A stretch of DNA of 64,000 bases from Luteimonas salinisoli (GCF_013425525.1 NZ_JACCKA010000017.1:1-64000), one strand, 5' to 3'; counted from the first letter of the stretch, positions 16,801 through 25,958 are shown. The notes: generated by a model from the letters alone, not told the origin. Program-made: numbers and translations.

Positions 16801-19800
16801 GCGAACTCGTTCGAAGCAGCCAGGCGCAGGCCGTCGACAGCACACCGGTGGACGGGAGCTATCGCTACGCAGTGGCGGCCGTCCGGACGTCGAACGGCCA
16901 GGAGTCCGTAAGCGGGCAGTCGACCGTCGTCGAAGTCTCCACCAGCCGCACGGCTCCAGGCGCACCGCAGAACCTCGAGTTGAGCCTCACGCCACAGGGC
17001 GTGCTGGCCACCTGGCAGCCGCCCCTCGGGCCGGCGCCCGCCAGCTACAGGCTCTACCGGGCCGCCACGTCCGCCATCACGTCGGTGGATGGCCTGACAC
17101 CGATCAAGCAGGGCATCCGGACCACCCAGGCCGTGGACGCCGTGCCGTCGCAGGACGAGCATGCCTATGCGGTCACCGCGCTGGATGCGGCAGGCAACGA
17201 ATCGGCCATCTCCAACTCGGTCTATCTCAACTTCAGCCTGCTGCCCGTCAAGCACCTCCAGGTGGAGCAGATCGACACCGGCCTGCCGGTGCTGAGCTGG
17301 GAGCCGAACGGCGCAGGTGCGGTGGGCTACGACGTGTATGTCGGCGAAGGCGAGGAGCGATTCAAGCTGACGCCAGAACCCGCTTCCGCGACCACGCTGA
17401 CCGATACCGGTTTCACCGGCGGAGAACGGCGCTATACGGTCGAGACGGTCGATGCCAACGATGTCCGCATGCCGCGCGGCATCGTGCTTCCCAACGCCAC
17501 GATGCAAATCGTCGGCGGGCTGCCGCTCAAGCGCAACGTGATGAACCGCGTCAACGTCCAGGTGAGCAACCTGTCGAGCGATACGCTCACGGCGGCGCGG
17601 CTGGTCGCAACGCTCGCCAGCCGCGAGTTCAGCACCGAGGCGTTCGTGCTGGACGGCAACGCCACCCGCCTAGTGCCGCTGGTCATCGGCGGGCATCCCG
17701 ACCTGCCGAGTCCGGCCACGCTCGACCTGGTCCTGGAGAACATTGCCAGCGAGGGCGAGCTGATGCGCATGGGGCGCCGCCAGCAGGTCGACGTGGTCGA
17801 CAGCGCGCTGGTGGTCGGCCTCGATGCCGAGAACTTCACCCGCGGTGCTACCGGCAGGGTGCGGTTGACGGTGGAGAACACATCCGAGGTGGAGGTGGAG
17901 CTGCTGACCGCGCGCAACTTCGGTCGCGACGCGTCTAACGAACTCCGCCTCAAGCTGCTCGATGGCGACGGCAACCTGCTCAGCACCACACCGTATCTCC
18001 AGGCGACGGGGTCCGGGGTCATCACCGTGGCTTCCGGCCAGACCGTGGCGCGCATCGCCCCCGGCCAGCGTTACGTGTCCGGAACTTTCTTGATGCCGGT
18101 GCCCGCCAGCGCCCCGGATCGGGTCAGGCTGAAGCTGGAGGTCGACAAGCTGCGCCACAACACCGGGGAGCCCGAGGAAGTGGCGATCCCGGGCATGGGC
18201 AGCGAGCGCGTGGTGGACCTGGTGGAAACGCCGTACTACGGCGAGGTCACCTCGGTCGATCCGGTGGTCTCCCACGGCACCGGTGACATCGTGATCCAGG
18301 GACGGGCCCTCGATCGGGCCAGCGAGGCAGCCGTCCCCAACGCGCCGTTGAAGATCGCCTTCAGCCAGGAAGGGTTCGAGCGCCTGGCCGACGTGGTCAC
18401 CGACCCTGACGGCGCCTTCCGATACATCTTGAAGCCCACCATCACCGACTCCGGCCTGTACCGCGTGGGGGCCATCCATCCGGACATGACCGATCGCCCG
18501 GAACAGGCGAGCTTCACCATCAACCGGGTCAACATCTCGCCCTCCAGCTTCAGGATGACGGCGCCGCGCAACTACGCCTATCGCATCGATTTCAGGGCAA
18601 AGACCGGTACGGGCGCCCGAGCCAGCAACCTGCGCGTCGTGTACGCCCCCGAGTTCCAGCCGAGCGGCGTGCTGCCGCAGGGCATCAGCGTGACGCTGCC
18701 TGCGCCGCTCGACATCGCTCCCAGGCAGGACCTGTCCCTGCCGGTCGGCATCGCGGGCGACAACACCGCGGCCCCGAGCGGCCGGCTGGTGCTGGCCGTG
18801 ATCAGCGACGGCTCCGGCGCCACTCCGCTGGCGCTGCTGCCCGTCGACTACACCCTGACCGAGGCCGTGCCTGCGCTGTATGCCACGCCCAACTACGTCG
18901 AGGCGGGACTCGCCCAGGGGCAGTCGGTCATCGAAAAGGTCGAGTTCGAAAACAGGGGCTTCGTCGCGATGACCGACGTGGTCCTGGAACTGCTGAACAA
19001 CGACGGAGGCGCCGCGCCCGGCTGGATCAGCCTGGCTTCGAGTTCGACGCTTGGGAACATCGGCGTTGGGGAAACGCGCACCGCCGATCTGAGCATCGCT
19101 CCACCGGAATCGGTGGCCGAGGGCATCCACGAGTTCAAGCTCCGGGTCTCCGGCGCCAATCTGCCGGCCGAGGACGTCAATATCTTCGTCTCGATCACGC
19201 AGTCGGGGCAGGGCAACGTGTTGTTCAAGGCCTCGGACATCTACACCGCGACACGCGACGCCGAAGGCAACCTGATCCCGGGCTTGGCCGGCGCACGCGT
19301 GTACGTGCAGAACGAGGCGGTGATCAGCCAGTTCTACGAGCTGACCACCGACGCGTACGGCGAGGCCTACTTCCAGGATCTGCCCGCGGGCAGCTACCGC
19401 TACCGGGCCAGCGCCCCAAACCACCAGGAGGCCGGTGGGCGCTTCTCGATCAAACCAGGACTGACCGTCAACCAGTCGGTGTTCCTCGAGTACACGCTGG
19501 TCACGGTGGAGTGGTCGGTGCGGGAGATCACCATCGAGGACCGCTACGAGATCATCCTCAACGCCACTTTCGAGACCGACGTGCCGGCGCCGGTGGTGAT
19601 GCTGCAGCCGACCAGCATCAACCTGCCGAAGATGGCCGCCGGCGAAGTGTTCCAGGGCGAGCTGGTACTGACCAACTACGGCCTGGTGAGGGCGGACGAC
19701 GTCACCGCCACGCTGCCGGGCGACGACAGCTACTTCAAGTACGAGTTCCTCGCCCAGCCACCCAACAGCCTCGAGGCGAAGCAGCGCGTGCGCCTGCCGT

Positions 19801-20276
19801 ACAGGATCGTCGCGCTGCAGAACTTCGGCAGCGACCAGGGGGCAAGCGCGAGCGCGGAGCCGGTCACGGAGATGTCGCTCAGCGCCATGGCAAGCCAGGC
19901 CGCGGCCAGTTCCGGCTCTAACGTATTGATGACACCGACCGCCGAGACGGCAAGCGCAAGCGGCACTCCCGGTTGCTATACCTACAACGCGAGGTATCGG
20001 ATCCGCTGTCGTCACATCTGCGCCAATGGCGTCTGGAGCAGCAACTGCGGCTCCGGAGCCAACTGGTTCTATACCGAGAGCTGGGGCTGTCCGTCGGGCG
20101 GCAGTCCGATCGGTGGCGGAAGCGGCGGGGTCGGCGGCGGAAACGGAGGTCCCGGTGGTTCCGGTGGACCCGACTACTCGCCGATGCCGGGCATACCGTT
20201 GTGCGTCCAGGGTAGCGGCGACTGTTTCGAGCCGGACAACAAACAATCCGGCGGTGGCAACGAGGGTGGCCAGTAA
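13887..20276 (+). CDS. Giant exported beta-helix/Ig/FN3 protein with Cys-rich and Gly-rich tail
   Basis: 2129 aa. The ATG at 13887 opens a signal peptide (MSKKTLIAIACLACIGQALA); a 200-codon upstream extension is a shadow of the preceding gene. Order: parallel beta-helix (about 21-230, ending in TGNWWGHSSGPQDP, typical of such folds); three Ig-like domains (321, 417, 517); FN3-like domains (607, 930, 1022, 1118; each with a LxW and Y-x-Y/IYR pattern); CARDB-like domains (1211-1450); carboxypeptidase-regulatory-like domains (about 1457 and 1778); and a C-terminal segment from about 2026 with eight cysteines followed by a Gly/Ser/Pro-rich run. The N-terminal architecture resembles that of the preceding gene. 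The stop overlaps the RHS start (TAATG), so it is translationally coupled to the RHS protein and may carry or anchor it. Confidence 0.85.
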   Translation: MSKKTLIAIACLACIGQALAAELRIEQGVVVKFGPDAQLVVRDRIVGEAGAVLTSRNDDAAGGQSHPDARVPAAGDWAGVRVEKSSGSFDASTFDGLTIRYAGGGDGERERAGLMLRGVGPELRHLQVTGSTTGLRLVERASPAIVGSSFLGNDVGVDVDDDGQPTIASTQFVGNAMQAILNRTPATVVPATGNWWGHSSGPQDPVGNPGGLGDPVSTGVNYGGHLTAVPLLDPTIRLAAPAPYYEQSRISLELSCVNAVEYRIAEGGNFSGVAFRPLPNGRATVEFDLSEGDGRKALGVEFRAAGGALATASLQGGVLVDTQSPTVSVNNPAPGSHVNAPITIEATAADVSGVQHVEFYLGAELLGIDTDAPYTHDWDPSVVADGDYVVRAVATDGADRVGERAVPITVAHGAPLPDTEGPQLTDVEVDGLPLVDGATFTRSASLTFTATDRSAISRIELLLDGAVVATATENTHYSVVFDLTGVANGDHSLALRAMDSLANESTLAYAITVAHAAPPAPVLTQPTEGLVTRNPNLPVSGTAQPGSSVQIILNDEPVADPMTVAADGRFSTVIILSPGSNALQAVSTDLHGSSPLSDAVSVTLDSTVPSAPGNLAAAVAAGGRIRLNWSASSDPNVVAHDIYRATREFAAIGEAQLLLRLSASAATHEDAPAGDGTYHYRVVAVNAVDTPSAPTNLASATIDRSGPFAERIEYTARGAYDAGTGTFGRGPMDIKVTVSEPLSGTPYFSLVPEGGLPIPVDLIKRSDTLYEGVLTLGVSAGTGMANVLFSARDLVGNRGVEVREGASLRIDTLGPEVVQIALSPQAPINVDASRQVTATFGFSEALPAGNSPQLHYQLSGTGRQPIVIGDPQRIDGTTWQVQFELPADAGQAAAELLSFGSTAEDALGNVSNRIAAPNEFQVYQGELPALNVPLGLAATALPDGQVRLEWQAVDGASGYQIYRQAPADAELGELVRSSQAQAVDSTPVDGSYRYAVAAVRTSNGQESVSGQSTVVEVSTSRTAPGAPQNLELSLTPQGVLATWQPPLGPAPASYRLYRAATSAITSVDGLTPIKQGIRTTQAVDAVPSQDEHAYAVTALDAAGNESAISNSVYLNFSLLPVKHLQVEQIDTGLPVLSWEPNGAGAVGYDVYVGEGEERFKLTPEPASATTLTDTGFTGGERRYTVETVDANDVRMPRGIVLPNATMQIVGGLPLKRNVMNRVNVQVSNLSSDTLTAARLVATLASREFSTEAFVLDGNATRLVPLVIGGHPDLPSPATLDLVLENIASEGELMRMGRRQQVDVVDSALVVGLDAENFTRGATGRVRLTVENTSEVEVELLTARNFGRDASNELRLKLLDGDGNLLSTTPYLQATGSGVITVASGQTVARIAPGQRYVSGTFLMPVPASAPDRVRLKLEVDKLRHNTGEPEEVAIPGMGSERVVDLVETPYYGEVTSVDPVVSHGTGDIVIQGRALDRASEAAVPNAPLKIAFSQEGFERLADVVTDPDGAFRYILKPTITDSGLYRVGAIHPDMTDRPEQASFTINRVNISPSSFRMTAPRNYAYRIDFRAKTGTGARASNLRVVYAPEFQPSGVLPQGISVTLPAPLDIAPRQDLSLPVGIAGDNTAAPSGRLVLAVISDGSGATPLALLPVDYTLTEAVPALYATPNYVEAGLAQGQSVIEKVEFENRGFVAMTDVVLELLNNDGGAAPGWISLASSSTLGNIGVGETRTADLSIAPPESVAEGIHEFKLRVSGANLPAEDVNIFVSITQSGQGNVLFKASDIYTATRDAEGNLIPGLAGARVYVQNEAVISQFYELTTDAYGEAYFQDLPAGSYRYRASAPNHQEAGGRFSIKPGLTVNQSVFLEYTLVTVEWSVREITIEDRYEIILNATFETDVPAPVVMLQPTSINLPKMAAGEVFQGELVLTNYGLVRADDVTATLPGDDSYFKYEFLAQPPNSLEAKQRVRLPYRIVALQNFGSDQGASASAEPVTEMSLSAMASQAAASSGSNVLMTPTAETASASGTPGCYTYNARYRIRCRHICANGVWSSNCGSGANWFYTESWGCPSGGSPIGGGSGGVGGGNGGPGGSGGPDYSPMPGIPLCVQGSGDCFEPDNKQSGGGNEGGQ

Positions 20277-23200
20277 TGCATGAACTAATCGATGTACGCG
20301 CAGCAGTTGTTGGCCACAGGACCCGCGAACCGAGCGGTAGTACCAGCCGCCGGGTTGCGCTCGCCATGCTGGGTGCGCTGTTGGTGCTCCTGGGCATGCC
20401 CGTCGGAGCGCAGGTCACATTTCCGCTCAACGGGAATGGATCGATGGGGCTCGGGGGGCCAAACGGCGAATTCACCGTGGCCCAGGACGATCTGGTGGTG
20501 AAGGTGCCGGGCGGCCAGGCGCGCGTCAATCGCGACTTCGACGGCACCCGGTGGACGTTCAACAGGCAATGGTCCGGGCTCGGCGATCCGTCGTACTACA
20601 AGAACAATTATGGCTCGCTCGGCGCCTTCTTCGTGTGCACTACGATCGATGGAGTCGGCAATTGCGACAGCACCGCCCAGCCTGGAACTGGGGTCATCGA
20701 CGTTCCCAATGTGGATCTCTACACGAGGGTTCCGACCGATCCGACATTCGGTTTGGATCATGAGTTAAATCCACTGCCTGACCAGTCCGCCATCCAGTTC
20801 GTGGCCCGCAAAGGAATCGGCTTCAGCCGTACGACGGACGGATCGACCTTCGTCAGCAGCAAGTACCCGCGTTTCATCGTACGGCCCCAACTGGTGCCGG
20901 TACTCCCGCCGAGCACCAGTCCGGATGCCCACCCCCCGGCCGGCAAGCCGGGCCAGGGCGGCATCGCGATCACCGAGGTCAATGGATACCGCTGGACAGA
21001 TCGCACCGGTCAGTGGATCGAGTACGACAACTTCGGCCGGATCAGCAGCTACGGCGACCGCAACAACGTACGGGTGTGGATGCAGAACAGCGTCCACGGC
21101 CCCCTCGAGCGCGTGCTCGACGACAACGGTCGCACGGTGTTCACGTTCCTCTATTCGGACAATCGCAGGTCCATCATCGAGGCCCGGGACCACACGCCGG
21201 GCGACGGAAATACCCGGCGCGTTCAGTATCAGTACGACGGCACTGGCAGACTGCACAGGGTCATCGACGCGCGCGGGCACGAGACGCGTTTCGACTATGG
21301 CGAGGTGAGCAGCGTCGCCATCGATTTCGGCGGCAACCCCACGCCCGGCTACGGCACGGGGACAGGGGGTGGCGGTGGCAGCGGCACCGTTTCCAGCCTG
21401 ATCGTCGATACGACGTACAACATGGTCAAGGTGACCGACGCCGAGGGTCGCGAAACCCGAGTCGGCTACGGCGTTACGAAGCGCGTCTCGCGCATAACTG
21501 CGCCGGATGGCGGTGTGTATGCCTTCGACTACGGCTACGACAAGCTCAAGAAGGAGTTCAGCGTCACCATCAAGCATCCGGAAACCGAACCTGGTCGCAA
21601 GCTGGAGACGCGGATATACGACCAGGAGGGCCGCATCGTCCGCCGCGAAGTCAACGGCAAGCTGCTGATGAGCGCGCAGGGCGGCCGTCAGTCGATGAGC
21701 TATACCGACGAGCGCAACAGTACGGTGCGGATCGACCGCAACAACTTCGACGAAGTGACTCGCCGGACGAATCCGGACGGAAGCACGATCAGCGTGACCT
21801 ATGAAGCCGCTTCGCTCGATCCACGAGAGGTCGTCGATGAGGCCGGCGTAGCCACCCGGCTGGAGTACGACAACAAGGGCAATCTCCTCAGGCTGACGGC
21901 TGCGGCTGGAAAGCCGGTCGAGCAGGTCACCGAATACCAGCCGAACGCACGCGGAGAGCCCGAGCTCGTCCGGCGCAAGGGGGGCGCGAACCCGGACGGA
22001 TCGGTCGACCCTGACGTCGAACTGCAGCTTCGATACGATGCGCATGGCAACGTTCGCGAACTGGTCGACGGCGAAGGCAAGACCTGGACCTACGAGCACG
22101 ATGCTGCGGGCAACATGGTAACGGCCATTGATCCTTTGGGTCATGCGTGGACGTACACGTACGATGCGCACGGCAACCGCCTGACTGCGACGGATCCCAA
22201 CCAGCTGACGACTGGATTTAGCTACGACAAGACCGACCGTCTGCTGACGATCACCGACCCGCGTCAGCAAGTGTACCGGCTCGACTACGATGTAGCGGGT
22301 CGGCCGCAGCGTATGACGGATCCGACCGGCAGCAGTGTCACTCTCGAATACGACGCGGCCGGACGGTTGATCGCCAGCAGCGATTCCATGAACCAGCGCG
22401 TGGCGTTGGCTTACGACAACCACGACCGCCTGGTCACTGTCATCGACGGCGAAGGCAATGCCACCGGGCTGGATTATAGCGATGTCGACGGCGCGGATCG
22501 GGGCGGAGACCTGGTGTCCCGCATCAACTACCCGACCCTGCAGCGCTTGCTGCGTTACAACAACCGGCAGGATCTGACACAGCTGTCGGACGTCGTGGAT
22601 GGTGATACCCGTACCACGACGATGGACTACGAGCTGCGTGGGCTGCCCCGGACTCGGGTCAACCCGTACGAGAAGACCCAGGGCGTGGAGTACGACGCAT
22701 TAGGGCGCCCGACCGTAGGTACCGACGAGCTTGGCAATACGGTGCAGCTGGGGTATGACCACCGCAACAACCTGATCAGCGTCACCGACGAGCTGGGGCA
22801 CGTCACCCGGCTGGAATACGACAAGCGCGACAAGCTGGTCCGGGAGATCACCGCCGAGAACGAGGCCACGGTCTACCGCTACGACGACGCCGGTCGCCTG
22901 CAGGAGCTGATCCGGCCGAACGGATTTCGCCTGACTTTCGAATTCGACAATGGCGGGCGCCTGCAGCGGCGGCTCTCGCACCGCCCCGACGACAGCGTGG
23001 AGTTGACCGACACCTTCTCTTGGGACGATGGCAACCGCCTGATCGGGTGGGCGACCGCTGGCGCCAGCAGCACCATGAACTACGATGATGCCAACCGCCT
23101 GCTCAGCCAGACCGTGACCATCGAAGGCGTTGGCATGACCCGGCAGTACACCTATCACGCCAACGGTCAGGTCAAGACCTACACCGGACCCGATGGCGCC

Positions 23201-24889
23201 ACCCTCACCTATACTTACGACGGCAACAGCGCGCTGTCGCGCGTCGACATCCCGGGTGAGGGTTCGATGAGCGTGGCCGAGCGCCAATGGACCGAGGCCA
23301 GGAAGATCGTGCTGCCGGGCGGCACCGTTCAGGAAATCGAGCGCAACGGGCTGCTCAGTCCGACTCGGTTGCGCGTAAGGGGTCCGAGCCAAGCGGTGGT
23401 GTTCGAGCAATCCAGCGTCTACGGCAAGTTGGATGAAGTCATCCGCCGCACCACGCAGGGGCAAGCCACGAACTACACCTACGACGATGCTCTGCGTCTG
23501 CTCGAAGCCGACCCTGCGACGAGTGCCACCGAGACGTTCGAGCTCGACGCTGCCGGCAATCGTCTAAGCGACAATTGGGTGCCGGCCACCTGGGAGTATG
23601 ACGACGCCAACCGGCTGCTGAAGCGGGGCAACGTCACGTATCAGTACGACCCAGCCGGAAACCTGGTCGTCAAGACCGATGCATCCCTGGCCGAACCCCG
23701 TCGCACCACACATTACGCGTATGACGGCTACAACCGCTTGGCCGAGGTGCGCGATGGCGCCAACGCGGTGGTCGCCCGTTACGCCTACGATCCGTTTGGC
23801 TATCGCCTGAGCAAGGAGGTCACCGCTACGGGCGCGGCCAATACCGGCGCGACAGCCGGCAAGCGCTTCTTCCTGCAGGCCGAGGAGGGATTGCTGGCCG
23901 AGATCGCGACGGATGGCGTCGTTCTGCAAGGCTACGGCTGGCAGCCGGAGCGTCCGTACAGCACCTCACCGCTGTTCCTGCGCCAGAGCGGCGACTACTT
24001 CTACTATCAGAACGATCCGCTGGGGGTGCCGTGGCGGCTGACGAATAAGGCCGGTGGTGTGGTGTGGGCGGCCAACCGGATCGCGGCGTTTGGTGCGGTC
24101 ACTGTAGCGTCAGGTACAAGCGTTGAGCAGCCTTGGCGATTCCCGGGGCAGTACTACGACGAGGAGACCGGGCTGCACTACAACCTCCATCGGTATTACA
24201 ACGCCGAGACAGGACGCTATACCACTAGTGATCCCATAGGCCTACTGGGTGGTCCAAACTATTACGTGTACGCAGCGAGCAGCCCTACATCAAGGATTGA
24301 TCCTTATGGGCTTGATGCAATGGATTGGTTATGGGGAGGGGTTAACAAGGCTACAGGTGGTTGGGATGGGAATGTTGACCCTGTCTGGGATTTAGTACAC
24401 AAGGCAACTGGAGGATGGAGTCCCAATCAGTCAACAGTCAATTTCTGGGCAGGGGCAGGAGATGCGGCGAGTTTTGGTTTGACAAACTGGATTAGAGATA
24501 GAAATGGAACAAATGATCTTGTTAAAAAATGCTCATCTGCATACTTTGGAGGGGCGGCAATTTCCGCTCTCATGACGCCTCTTGGGCGGGTGGGCTATAT
24601 GGTACAAGCAGCAAGAATTCCAAAACTGGCTCAGAGTGGTCGCCAAGCTGTAGCCATGCGAAACTATCTCAGATATCAGTATAGAGGTCCTCTTACAAGA
24701 ATTCCATTCTTCGCAAACTGGCACATGCGAACCTACTTGTCGTTTGTTGCAAGGGGTCGAACGGAATCGCAAATTATTGCAAACGCTGGAAACACAAGTG
24801 GATGGTGGAATTCTGTTTTGTTATTCGGGTCACCCGCGATTTCAGCTGCGTCCACGGCAAGCCGTGTCGATGATTGCGAATGCGAATAA
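20276..24889 (+). CDS. RHS/YD-repeat polymorphic toxin with exported N-terminus
   Basis: 1537 aa. The start overlaps the previous stop (TAATG). A hydrophobic export segment (VALAMLGALLVLLGMPVGAQ) lies near residues 28-46. Many YD repeats of the form Y-D-x-x-G-R-L fill about 230-1270. The RHS-associated core (GQYYDEETGLHYNLHRYY) ends in DPIG (1319-1322) and DPYG (1342-1345); in known RHS proteins this region cuts off the C-terminal tip inside the beta cage. The last 192 residues are the tip, beginning DAMDWLWGG and containing WAGAGDAASFGLTNWIRD, a typical pre-toxin linker. The toxin fold is not recognised. DNA from about 24235 is abruptly AT-rich, a sign of tip exchange. There is no PAAR or VgrG region, so a T6SS route is unlikely. 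A candidate immunity gene follows at 24913. Confidence 0.92.
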   Translation: MHELIDVRAAVVGHRTREPSGSTSRRVALAMLGALLVLLGMPVGAQVTFPLNGNGSMGLGGPNGEFTVAQDDLVVKVPGGQARVNRDFDGTRWTFNRQWSGLGDPSYYKNNYGSLGAFFVCTTIDGVGNCDSTAQPGTGVIDVPNVDLYTRVPTDPTFGLDHELNPLPDQSAIQFVARKGIGFSRTTDGSTFVSSKYPRFIVRPQLVPVLPPSTSPDAHPPAGKPGQGGIAITEVNGYRWTDRTGQWIEYDNFGRISSYGDRNNVRVWMQNSVHGPLERVLDDNGRTVFTFLYSDNRRSIIEARDHTPGDGNTRRVQYQYDGTGRLHRVIDARGHETRFDYGEVSSVAIDFGGNPTPGYGTGTGGGGGSGTVSSLIVDTTYNMVKVTDAEGRETRVGYGVTKRVSRITAPDGGVYAFDYGYDKLKKEFSVTIKHPETEPGRKLETRIYDQEGRIVRREVNGKLLMSAQGGRQSMSYTDERNSTVRIDRNNFDEVTRRTNPDGSTISVTYEAASLDPREVVDEAGVATRLEYDNKGNLLRLTAAAGKPVEQVTEYQPNARGEPELVRRKGGANPDGSVDPDVELQLRYDAHGNVRELVDGEGKTWTYEHDAAGNMVTAIDPLGHAWTYTYDAHGNRLTATDPNQLTTGFSYDKTDRLLTITDPRQQVYRLDYDVAGRPQRMTDPTGSSVTLEYDAAGRLIASSDSMNQRVALAYDNHDRLVTVIDGEGNATGLDYSDVDGADRGGDLVSRINYPTLQRLLRYNNRQDLTQLSDVVDGDTRTTTMDYELRGLPRTRVNPYEKTQGVEYDALGRPTVGTDELGNTVQLGYDHRNNLISVTDELGHVTRLEYDKRDKLVREITAENEATVYRYDDAGRLQELIRPNGFRLTFEFDNGGRLQRRLSHRPDDSVELTDTFSWDDGNRLIGWATAGASSTMNYDDANRLLSQTVTIEGVGMTRQYTYHANGQVKTYTGPDGATLTYTYDGNSALSRVDIPGEGSMSVAERQWTEARKIVLPGGTVQEIERNGLLSPTRLRVRGPSQAVVFEQSSVYGKLDEVIRRTTQGQATNYTYDDALRLLEADPATSATETFELDAAGNRLSDNWVPATWEYDDANRLLKRGNVTYQYDPAGNLVVKTDASLAEPRRTTHYAYDGYNRLAEVRDGANAVVARYAYDPFGYRLSKEVTATGAANTGATAGKRFFLQAEEGLLAEIATDGVVLQGYGWQPERPYSTSPLFLRQSGDYFYYQNDPLGVPWRLTNKAGGVVWAANRIAAFGAVTVASGTSVEQPWRFPGQYYDEETGLHYNLHRYYNAETGRYTTSDPIGLLGGPNYYVYAASSPTSRIDPYGLDAMDWLWGGVNKATGGWDGNVDPVWDLVHKATGGWSPNQSTVNFWAGAGDAASFGLTNWIRDRNGTNDLVKKCSSAYFGGAAISALMTPLGRVGYMVQAARIPKLAQSGRQAVAMRNYLRYQYRGPLTRIPFFANWHMRTYLSFVARGRTESQIIANAGNTSGWWNSVLLFGSPAISAASTASRVDDCECE

Positions 24890-24912
24890 CATAATCATGA
24901 TGGCCGATTGAT

Positions 24913-25377
24913 ATGATTATTTATCACTATAAGCCGAACGGGGCGCCTCCTGATGAGTGCTTCACATACTCTGGAGACCTGGATTCAGTTAATAAGGTTC
25001 CTTTTAGTGTGGGGGATAAGATTAATGGATGGCTGATTGTCTGTAAAAGTATCTGGCTCAAAGAAATTAGGTTCATTATTTATGGAAATAGTGGGGATAT
25101 ATTTATCCATTTGCAGGAAGGGGTTTTTAATTACACTGCTGGAGAGTTGGCTGTATCGTACCGAAGATTATTGAATATCCTATGCGTTAGATTTATGGCA
25201 AAGAATATCGATGCGAAATACTTTATCTATATTCCATTGCATCGATTCTTGTGGAATGACGGGATGTTTCCAAGTGAGGTTGAGCCCCTCCATGATGTAT
25301 TGATGAGAATTTCTGATCCAATAGAATGCCGCCGCATCACAGAATATCTGAATAACGGAATAATATTGAGTCCGTAA
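24913..25377 (+). CDS. Candidate immunity protein for the RHS tip
   Basis: 154 aa (starts MIIYHYKPNGAPPDECFTYSG), 23 bp after the RHS stop. It is AT-rich like the toxin tip and unlike the surrounding genes. No signal peptide is visible, as expected for a cytoplasmic immunity protein, and no family is recognised. Position, size and composition fit the RHS toxin/immunity layout, so the assignment rests on context. The ribosome-binding site is weak. The sequence is rich in aromatic and Ile residues (WLKEIRFIIYGNSGDIFIH), suggesting a beta-sheet core. Confidence 0.7.
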   Translation: MIIYHYKPNGAPPDECFTYSGDLDSVNKVPFSVGDKINGWLIVCKSIWLKEIRFIIYGNSGDIFIHLQEGVFNYTAGELAVSYRRLLNILCVRFMAKNIDAKYFIYIPLHRFLWNDGMFPSEVEPLHDVLMRISDPIECRRITEYLNNGIILSP

Positions 25378-25438
25378 AAACTATAATGAAGTATCCAGGG
25401 ATGCTGATACTTGATATTCATCTGATTAGTGCGCATTG

Positions 25439-25822
25439 ATGGAAATGCGCAACGTGCTATCGAGGCGTGGAGCTGAAGAATTCGAATCCATGAATAGCGT
25501 ACCGCTAAATCAGATTGGTGAATATTACGTTGATGGATCTGATGGGGACCCATCCTACGGGCTCTATGTTTCACTCATGGCCAAACGGTATTTGTCGATA
25601 TAAAAGAAGACGATTTGCTGGAGCAAAGTAAAATTTACGTAGAAATGATTAAGAATAACCTGGGTGTCCTTGAGAAGAGATTAATTAGGTTTAAAGAAGA
25701 AGATCCGGAATTCGAGGGATCTGTAGTCTCTTATATAGAGCTACATTCAAGAAATGTCCGGCAGGGGGGTTCTTTGGGAATCTGATGGATATACTGCATT
25801 GAGGGGCTTGGATTTCTCTTAG
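25439..25822 (+). pseudogene. Second immunity-like gene, frameshifted
   Basis: An ATG at 25439 opens a frame (MEMRNVLSRRGAEEFESMNS...DPSYGLYVSL) that stops at about 25602. Shifting frame near 25574-25578 restores a coherent sequence (HGQTVFVDIKEDDLLEQSKI...DPEFEGSVVSYIELHSRNVRQG). A second shift at the six-G run near 25764-25770 gives VLWESDGYTALRGLDFS and a stop at 25820-25822. The joined product of about 127 residues is acidic and AT-rich, like small immunity proteins. With no toxin tip beside it, it is probably an orphan immunity gene or part of a displaced tip cassette. The family is not identified and sequencing error cannot be excluded. Confidence 0.55.
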
Positions 25823-25958
25823 GGTATGGCGCTCAAAAGTCAAGCTTCCTGCAGCTCGGATCGCATGGAAAACTTGGTTGCCAGGGCAAGAACTCAGCGG
25901 TAGTTTGCGTGGCGGGCTTGATGTTCGGGATTGGACACACGTTCAGGGGAAGAAAATC

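Noticed and set aside
17670-20246. 858-codon minus-strand frame
   Set aside because: Shadow of the 2129-aa protein; its translation is low-complexity, rich in Arg, Gly, Asp, Val and His.
20276-24889. RHS as a type VI secretion effector
   Set aside because: No PAAR, VgrG, DUF4123 or EagR-type gene is nearby and the N-terminus looks Sec-exported.
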